A DNA stretch of 5,806 nt. Source: SZUA-430 sp041477875 (GTDB taxonomy: Bacteria > Pseudomonadota > Alphaproteobacteria > Micropepsales > Micropepsaceae). Within the stretch, counting starts at the first letter, position 1. Every line of letters begins with the position of its first letter. This document shows positions 1-4,132 of the stretch, piece by piece. The stretch lies in contig JBGOVA010000239.1 in NCBI GenBank assembly GCA_041477875.1, positions 1-5,806 of the forward strand. Direction: 5' to 3'. The notes beneath the pieces were generated by a model. That model saw only the letters and a list, made by a program, of their open reading frames with translations. It was not told the DNA's origin and did not search any database. Position numbers and translations under genes: made by a program.

Positions 1-16
1 ATTGAGCTACACCCGC
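1..16 (-). tRNA. tRNA-Gly, 5' end only (runs off the window)
   Basis: Read on the minus strand, positions 16 to 1 give GCGGGTGTAGCTCAAT. This is a 7-nt acceptor strand (GCGGGTG), the TA linker at positions 8-9 of a tRNA, and the first part of a D-arm (GCTCAAT). The sequence matches the usual start of bacterial tRNA-Gly. Only about 16 of some 74 nt are inside the window, so the anticodon is not visible and the identity rests on the acceptor and D-arm sequence alone. It lies about 142 nt downstream of tRNA-Tyr on the same strand. That fits the recurring tRNA-Tyr / tRNA-Gly / tuf arrangement, which would put an elongation factor Tu gene further out (inference). Confidence 0.72.
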
Positions 17-158
17 CGATCTCCTTCCCCGTTTGGGGTCAACTTTCCTTCGTGGTCTTCATCCAATGCTTGCCAAGCCGTAGCTCGCTGGTGCCACCGT
101 CCGCCTTCGCCCTTCGGGCTTCGGCGTGACAGCCTTCTCTCGCTCCGCGAGCGAAGGC
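17..158 (-). repeat. Structured spacer between tRNA-Tyr and tRNA-Gly, with nested inverted repeats
   Basis: This 142-nt spacer has no credible coding content but is full of inverted repeats. (1) 131-159: a 7-bp stem (AGCCTTC/GAAGGCT), one mismatch, a 5-bp stem (CTCGC/GCGAG) and a 3-nt loop. On the minus strand it starts at the terminal A of the tRNA-Tyr CCA. (2) 102-126: on the minus strand CGCC-GAA-GCCC-GAA-GGGC-GAA-GGCG, two 4-bp stems separated by a GAA/GAA internal loop and capped by a GAA triloop. (3) 27-38: CCCC/GGGG around a 4-nt loop. (4) Short palindromes GCTTGCCAAGC (about 68-78) and GGTGCCACC (about 90-98). None is followed by a T-run, so these are not standard intrinsic terminators. 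They may be tRNA processing structures or a dispersed palindromic repeat. The structures are seen; the role is inference. Confidence 0.6.
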
Positions 159-244
159 TGGTGGAGGAGGTAGGACTCGAACCTACGAAGGCGTCAGCCA
201 GCGGATTTACAGTCCGCCCCCTTTGCCACTCGGGACACTCCTCC
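159..244 (-). tRNA. tRNA-Tyr (anticodon GTA)
   Basis: On the minus strand, 244 to 159 folds as a class II (long variable arm) tRNA of 86 nt including CCA. The acceptor strand GGAGGAG (244-238) pairs perfectly with CTCCTCC (169-163), followed by discriminator A (162) and an encoded CCA (161-159). The anticodon stem GCGGA/TCCGC encloses the loop CTGTAAA, putting anticodon GTA at 210-208. The T-arm is GTAGG-TTCGAAT-CCTAC. The variable arm, between TCCGC and GTAGG, is about 14 nt, as expected for bacterial tyrosine tRNA. It reads UAC and UAU codons. It is transcribed toward the tRNA-Gly at the window edge and away from rlmB, probably in one precursor with it. No group I intron interrupts the anticodon loop. 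Confidence 0.96.
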
Positions 245-364
245 AAAATGGACATGCGTCCGCTCGTGCCGTGTGCGCGTTTGCTCCAGCCGGTTATGAA
301 TTTCGTCCTATCTTTTGGGATGGCGCCCGCACGCGCCCACAACCGTCTGGGCACGGGAACGGGG

Positions 365-394
365 CTTATGGCGAAATCGCACCTGATTTGTCAA
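365..394 (-). promoter_or_regulatory. Candidate sigma-70 promoter for the tRNA-Tyr/tRNA-Gly transcript
   Basis: On the minus strand there is a consensus -35 hexamer TTGACA (394-389), an 18-nt spacer (388-371) and a -10-like CATAAG (370-365; 4 of 6 matches to TATAAT). A C-rich discriminator (CCCCG) follows at 364-360. Transcription would start near 360-356, leaving a leader of about 115 nt before the mature tRNA-Tyr 5' end at 244. A GC-rich discriminator is typical of stable-RNA promoters under stringent (ppGpp) control, which would suit a tRNA operon (inference). The spacer also contains GCGA-AA-TCGC (371-380), a small inverted repeat. No better hexamer pair was seen closer to the tRNA. Confidence 0.5.
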
Positions 395-435
395 CACCTT
401 AAACCAGATCTTCCCCGCCCGGATGGAGCGGCAGA

Positions 436-1203
436 ATGACCAGGCGAAACAAAGGCCACGGCCGGGGTCCGCAAGACCACAGGCGGGATGAGGACTCTCA
501 CTGGCTTTGGGGCACCCACGCGGTCCGCGCGGCGCTGGCAAACCCCAAGCGCCGCTGCCGAAAACTGATGGTCGTCGGGAGTGTGGACCCGGCCATCCAG
601 GCGCTGGCGGCAAGGGCCAAGGTTCCGGTCGAAACCGTCGACGCGCACGGGTTGGCCCGCGCCCTGCCCCGCGATGCCGTTCACCAGGGGGTCGCACTGC
701 TTGCAGACCCGCTTGAGGAACTCGACATTCACGACGCCATCGATTCGGCACCCGCCCCGCGCCGGCTTTTGCTGCTTGACCAAGTGACGGACCCTCACAA
801 CCTCGGCGCGATTTTGCGGTCCGCCGCGGCGTTCGGCGCTTGCGGCGTCGTCGTGCAAGACCGGAATTCGCCGCCTGTCACGGGCGTGCTGGCCAAGGCC
901 GCGAGCGGCGCCATTGAGATGGTGCCCTTGGTTCGCGTCGTGAACATCGCGCGGACGCTCGACGAACTCGGCGAGTTGGGTTTCTTGCGCGTTGCCTTTG
1001 CCGACGAAGCGGCGGAGCCGATCGAGACGATCGACTTGAAGCGCGACGTCGTCCTGGCATTGGGCGCGGAAGGCGAAGGGCTGCGGCGGTTGACGCGCGA
1101 AAAGTGCGACGTCGCGGTGCGCCTGCCGACGCGGCCGGAAATGCCCAGCTTGAACGTGTCGAACGCGGCGGCGGTCGCGCTCTATGCGTGTGCCACGGCT
1201 TGA
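436..1203 (+). CDS. rlmB: 23S rRNA (guanosine-2'-O-)-methyltransferase RlmB, SpoU/TrmH family
   Basis: This 255-aa protein is predicted to transfer a methyl group from S-adenosylmethionine to the 2'-OH of the conserved guanosine in the peptidyl-transferase region of 23S rRNA (G2251 in E. coli), as a cytosolic homodimer. The N-terminal substrate-binding domain starts at WLWGTHAVRAAL (residues 23-34) after a basic tail of about 20 residues. It ends with HQGVALLADP (83-92). The C-terminal SPOUT knot domain shows all three motifs: DPHNLGAILRSA (119-130, with N122 and catalytic Arg R128), LGAEGEGLRRLTRE (209-222) and PSLNVSNAAAVALY (237-250). The length is close to E. coli RlmB (243 aa). The ATG at 436 is preceded by GGAG (425-428) at 7 nt. 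The gene diverges from tRNA-Tyr and its stop lies 4 nt from the stop of the convergent YkuD gene. TrmH-type tRNA methylation is less likely given the residue-by-residue similarity to RlmB. Confidence 0.92.
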   Translation: MTRRNKGHGRGPQDHRRDEDSHWLWGTHAVRAALANPKRRCRKLMVVGSVDPAIQALAARAKVPVETVDAHGLARALPRDAVHQGVALLADPLEELDIHDAIDSAPAPRRLLLLDQVTDPHNLGAILRSAAAFGACGVVVQDRNSPPVTGVLAKAASGAIEMVPLVRVVNIARTLDELGELGFLRVAFADEAAEPIETIDLKRDVVLALGAEGEGLRRLTREKCDVAVRLPTRPEMPSLNVSNAAAVALYACATA

Positions 1204-1207
1204 GGAA

Positions 1208-2212
1208 TCAATAGAGCGCCGCGATCGTGTCGACGGACGGTCCACCGTAATCTTCAATGAAAACCAGCACTTTGTAGCCCGATATCATTTTGACGTTGCC
1301 GTCTTCGTCGCGCACGAGGGCGCCGGCCGTGCTCATCGTGCCGCTGTCGGGATTGACTTGGAATGCCGGAACGCGACCGCGATAGTTGCCTTGGATCAAC
1401 TCGAACAGCACGCGCGCGTTGCCGGGCGACAAGCGAATGCAGCCGTGTGACGCGCGTTCGCCCAGCGTTTTCACGCCTTCCTCGTCGGTGCCGTGGATGG
1501 CAAGGCCGGATGTGCGACCCCGGGTCTGCCAGTCGAAGAACATCGCGTGGGGCATCGCCGATTCCCACTGGTTCGATGTGTAATCTTCGTAGAAGCGGCC
1601 GCGATCAAGTTTGAAAATGCCCGTGGGCGTGTCGGTCGCAAGCATTGCACCGGACGGCGCGGGAATCGTTTCTTCCAAGCCCGTCGAGACCGGCCAATCG
1701 TAGAGAAGGTTGAAGACCTGGCCTTGCTGTTTCGCGAGCACGAACATGCGCTGCGCCCAGTCGCCCTTCTCCCTCGTGGATTTGCTCACGTAGAGGAACA
1801 GGTCGAAGTAGCCGATCAGTTCGGCGGGGACGCGCGCGCGCAATCGCGCCTCGACCGGCTCCAGATCCAGCGGCAATTGGTCCGGGCTTTGCGTGAGGCG
1901 CAACTCAGACGGCTGTGGGGGCGGAACGTGCGGCACCGCAGTCGGCGGCAGTTTGATCGTGGGCGCCGCGAAGTCGCGCGGCTCGATGACGATAAACGGC
2001 AGCTTCGCCTGGTCGATTTCCGGCTTCGGGTCGTGGTAACGCACCGAATTGGCGCGGGCTGCGGTGTCGATCAGGGTCTGCAAGGCGACTTTGCCCTGGC
2101 CCACGAACCCGTCGATTGCGGCCGTGTCCCTGCTCTGAAGCAGCATGTACGCGCCGCCACCTGCGCCCGCCACAACCAAGGCGGCGCTCAGACCTTTGAG
2201 CCACGAAGCCAT
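1208..2212 (-). CDS. L,D-transpeptidase (YkuD) family protein, membrane-anchored
   Basis: This 334-aa envelope protein has a YkuD catalytic domain. The family uses a cysteine to cut the L,D bond of a donor tetrapeptide stem and form 3-3 peptidoglycan cross-links, or to attach proteins to the wall. A hydrophobic segment at about residues 4-24 is probably a signal anchor. A Pro-rich linker follows (about 82-101), then the catalytic domain from about 125 with the motifs GYFDLFLYVSKS, WPVSTG, TPTGIF and LAIHGT. The active-site motif is complete: H240-G241, then S255-H256-G257-C258-I259-R260, with Cys258 as nucleophile 18 residues after His240. I prefer the ATG at 2212, which has GGGGA 5 nt upstream. 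A TTG four codons earlier (2224) is possible but its ribosome binding site is less well placed. It is a paralogue of the next gene upstream and converges on rlmB. Exact substrate (cross-linking versus other acyl transfer) cannot be read from the sequence. Confidence 0.88.
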   Translation of the reverse strand: MASWLKGLSAALVVAGAGGGAYMLLQSRDTAAIDGFVGQGKVALQTLIDTAARANSVRYHDPKPEIDQAKLPFIVIEPRDFAAPTIKLPPTAVPHVPPPQPSELRLTQSPDQLPLDLEPVEARLRARVPAELIGYFDLFLYVSKSTREKGDWAQRMFVLAKQQGQVFNLLYDWPVSTGLEETIPAPSGAMLATDTPTGIFKLDRGRFYEDYTSNQWESAMPHAMFFDWQTRGRTSGLAIHGTDEEGVKTLGERASHGCIRLSPGNARVLFELIQGNYRGRVPAFQVNPDSGTMSTAGALVRDEDGNVKMISGYKVLVFIEDYGGPSVDTIAALY

Positions 2213-2300
2213 CGAATTCCCCAAATTCCCCCGTCGTTCAGTTTAACGGCGGCGTGGAAATGCTCAATACGGTGTTGCAGGAACGCGGCGTAACCCTCAG

Positions 2301-2321
2301 TGGTTGCAACCTTTCTGCAAC
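2301..2321. promoter_or_regulatory. Palindrome cluster between the two YkuD genes (possible operator)
   Basis: The 153-nt gap between the two YkuD genes contains the perfect 10-nt palindrome GGTTGCAACC (2302-2311). It overlaps a larger inverted repeat, GTTGCA (2303-2308) with TGCAAC (2316-2321), around a 7-nt loop. A further GTTGCA copy lies at 2274-2279. No T-run follows on either strand, so this is not a good intrinsic terminator. Position and symmetry would suit a regulator-binding site for the downstream gene, but no clear -35/-10 pair accompanies it. Chance is a real alternative. Confidence 0.25.
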
Positions 2322-2365
2322 GCTGCGACATCTGATACGGCCTGACGCACACGCCCGGCATAGGG

Positions 2366-3520
2366 CTAGTGGGTGTAGGCGATGACCGGGCCCATGATTT
2401 CGTCCCGGCCATCGTAGTTTTCGACAAACAAGACCGCCCGATAGCCGTCTTGCAGCATCATCGCCCCAGTCTCGTCATGCTGGACGCGGCCCCATCGGTC
2501 GGTCGAGCCATGCTCGTTCAGGGCGAATGCGGGCACACGGCCCTGGGTCGTGTTGCGGATTTTGTAGAAGAGCTCCTTGGCGCTCTTCGGCGCCAGGCGG
2601 ATGCAGCCGGCGGAATCCCTGCGCCCCAGGCGGCGGATCTTGTCCGCACCTTCCACGGCGTGGATCGCGAGGCCCGATTGGTTCCCGTTGTTCATGAGGT
2701 CGTAGAACATCGCATAGTGCATCGGCGCGCCATCCCACGCCTTCGACCAGTAACGGCGGTAGAAGCGATCGGGGTCGAGGGCGAACATCCCCTCGGGCGT
2801 GGTCGTGCGGATCTTGCGGTCGTGGTGCAGCTCGATCTTCTCGCGGCCCGTCGACACGCGCCACTCCGCGTAAGGAATGATCTTTCCGTCGACATCACGC
2901 TGGAACACGTACATGTGCTGGGCCAGCGGGCCGCGGTTCGATTTGCTGACGTACATGAAGAGATCGAAATAGCCTTCGATCTCGTCCGGGACAGTCGCCA
3001 GCAGCCGACGTTCAGCAGTGCCGAACTGCGGCGCGGTTTCGTCCTCTGCTTGCGCAAATTGCGCACCGGCGCCGGATGTGAGGCTGTCGGCAGGCAGGGC
3101 TGCCACCACGCTTTCGGCGGCAGGTCTGATCACAGCCGCCGGCGCGGGCGTGACGGGAACGGTGGCGGCGGACGCGTGCGATGCCGTGGCCGCCAACGCG
3201 AGTTCAAACGACTGCGGTGCCGTCGCGAGCGGCACCGGGCCCGGCTTGTTGGGTGCAGGTGCCACGTGATTCTCGGGTTCGACCGCCGGCGGCGCCGGGA
3301 CCGCAACCGGTGCAGGCACGATATCGACCGGAGATCGGAAGGCGTCGTTCGCGTTGTAGTCCCGCCCGAACGAGGCGTCTTGCGGCGCGGCGATCGGCGT
3401 CGCGGACGCCGCCGACTCCGCTTCGGAACGCGCTAGGAAAGGGTCTTGGCTACCAACACTACCAGCGGAGATCAGAACGCCAAAAAATGCCAAAGCAGCG
3501 AGTGCCTTGTGACGCGGCAT
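2366..3520 (-). CDS. L,D-transpeptidase (YkuD) family protein, secreted, variant SAGCIR motif
   Basis: This 384-aa exported protein is a paralogue of its downstream neighbour. The N-terminus is a Sec-type signal peptide: basic MPRHK, hydrophobic residues 6-20, with probable cleavage near SVGS-QD (21-26). There is no lipobox. A long Ala/Pro/Val-rich, low-complexity linker runs from about 35 to 165. It probably spans periplasm to reach the wall. The catalytic domain (about 170-384) shares GYFDLFMYVSKS, WRVSTG, TPEGMF, FYDL/NQSGLAIH and a C-terminal GYRAVLFVENY with the neighbour. The active site has H287 followed by Ala instead of Gly, and S303-A304-G305-C306-I307-R308, so the usual SHGC histidine is alanine while the nucleophile Cys306 and upstream His287 remain. 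The frame is open for 32 more codons, but the ATG at 3520 is chosen because the signal peptide begins there and GGGGG lies 5 nt upstream. It may act as an active transpeptidase or have altered specificity. Confidence 0.86.
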   Translation of the reverse strand: MPRHKALAALAFFGVLISAGSVGSQDPFLARSEAESAASATPIAAPQDASFGRDYNANDAFRSPVDIVPAPVAVPAPPAVEPENHVAPAPNKPGPVPLATAPQSFELALAATASHASAATVPVTPAPAAVIRPAAESVVAALPADSLTSGAGAQFAQAEDETAPQFGTAERRLLATVPDEIEGYFDLFMYVSKSNRGPLAQHMYVFQRDVDGKIIPYAEWRVSTGREKIELHHDRKIRTTTPEGMFALDPDRFYRRYWSKAWDGAPMHYAMFYDLMNNGNQSGLAIHAVEGADKIRRLGRRDSAGCIRLAPKSAKELFYKIRNTTQGRVPAFALNEHGSTDRWGRVQHDETGAMMLQDGYRAVLFVENYDGRDEIMGPVIAYTH

Positions 3521-3616
3521 GAAAGCCCCCAACTCGACTTCCCCGCGCCGGTCCTGATCCCCATCAGCCGACCCCTTCCATATTTCTAAGTTGAAACAGT
3601 TCGCGAGCCGATGCAA

Positions 3617-3632
3617 TTACCCAAAAGGGTAA
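3617..3632 (-). other. Small hairpin just after the GNAT gene
   Basis: TTACCC (3617-3622) and GGGTAA (3627-3632) form a perfect 6-bp inverted repeat around a 4-nt loop, which reads TTTT on the minus strand. It starts 2 nt past the GNAT stop codon in the direction of transcription. It has only three G-C pairs and no following T-run, so it is at best a weak terminator, an mRNA 3'-end stabiliser or an operator for the YkuD gene starting at 3520. The rest of 3521-3634 shows no confident promoter, although it is more AT-rich (around 3582-3600) than the neighbouring genes. Confidence 0.3.
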
Positions 3633-3634
3633 GG

Positions 3635-4132
3635 TCACAAAAATCGTGCGCGCATCAACAGTTCGTCGTGGAACCTGCCATCTACGTTTAACTCACGCTC
3701 AAGTTGTCCACAGACGGCGAAGCCGAAGCTTTCGTACAACCGGCGCGCTGCATCGTTGTCCGCACCCACTGTGAGAGTTGCATAGAGGGCGCGATTTTTC
3801 AGGTACTCCATCGCAGATTGCATGAGCGCATTCGCAACCCCTCGCCGGTGAAAGCGCTCGCGCACATAGACGCTGCCGATTTCCGCGACGTGCGCGCGCT
3901 TCATTCGGGATTTCAGGGACACAACGGTGATGCCCGCGAGGTCGCCGTCGATCTCGGCACCTAGCGAGTGGGCCGCGGCCAATCTTTCGCGCCAGAATTG
4001 CAGCGGTTGGATCGCCTCTTCTTCCCACGCAGTGCCGAAGTTCTGCGGGAACAGGCGCAATCCTTCGAGGCGCACATCGCGCACGGCGACCGCATCGTCG
4101 GGCCCCAGCACGCGAATACGGATGCCGGTCAC
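3635..4132 (-). CDS. GNAT-family N-acetyltransferase
   Basis: This 165-aa protein has the GCN5-related acetyltransferase fold, which moves an acetyl group from acetyl-CoA to an amine on a small molecule or protein. The start is IRIRVLGPDDAVAVRDVRL (4-22), the usual first strand and helix of the family. Motif A is IGSVYVRERFHRRGVANALM (85-104), with HRRGVA forming the pyrophosphate-binding loop. Motif B is N126-DAARRLYESFGF (126-138), the typical NxxAxxLYExxGF. I chose the GTG at 4132 because its last bases overlap the metG stop codon (GTGA, 4 nt), a standard translational-coupling arrangement. The ATG at 4162 would add an arginine-rich stretch read from metG coding sequence and has no ribosome binding site. 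The substrate is unknown. Coupling to metG alone does not show that it acts on tRNA, methionine or ribosomal proteins. Confidence 0.85.
   Translation of the reverse strand: MTGIRIRVLGPDDAVAVRDVRLEGLRLFPQNFGTAWEEEAIQPLQFWRERLAAAHSLGAEIDGDLAGITVVSLKSRMKRAHVAEIGSVYVRERFHRRGVANALMQSAMEYLKNRALYATLTVGADNDAARRLYESFGFAVCGQLERELNVDGRFHDELLMRARFL

Noticed and set aside
131..159. Intrinsic terminator after tRNA-Tyr
   Set aside because: The stem is strong, but no T-run follows on the minus strand and a tRNA-Gly lies directly downstream, so termination here is unlikely.
159..244. tRNA-Tyr as an integration (att) site for a mobile element
   Set aside because: No integrase, no direct repeat of the tRNA 3' end long enough to be an att site, and no atypical genes nearby.
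2..439. Plus-strand frame across the tRNA region
   Set aside because: It reads through the complement of tRNA-Tyr and the palindromic spacer, so it cannot be a real protein.
391..1257. A 288-codon minus-strand frame opposite rlmB
   Set aside because: It overlaps all of rlmB, whose three SPOUT motifs are unmistakable. The antisense product is Arg-rich and featureless.
1493..2293. A 266-codon plus-strand frame opposite the first YkuD gene
   Set aside because: It is a shadow of a well-supported gene with an intact SHGCIR active site, and has no domain of its own.
2188..2427. Small minus-strand frame between the two YkuD genes
   Set aside because: It overlaps both flanking genes in another frame, and has no ribosome binding site or recognisable feature.
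2369..3436. A 355-codon open frame on the plus strand, antisense to the SAGCIR YkuD gene
   Set aside because: The translation is Arg/Gly/Val/His-rich with no recognisable domain, while the minus strand has a signal peptide and clear YkuD motifs. Long antisense frames are expected in GC-rich DNA.
3521..3616. N-terminal extension of 32 codons on the SAGCIR YkuD protein
   Set aside because: It would bury the signal peptide behind a charged stretch; the ATG at 3520 begins a normal signal sequence.
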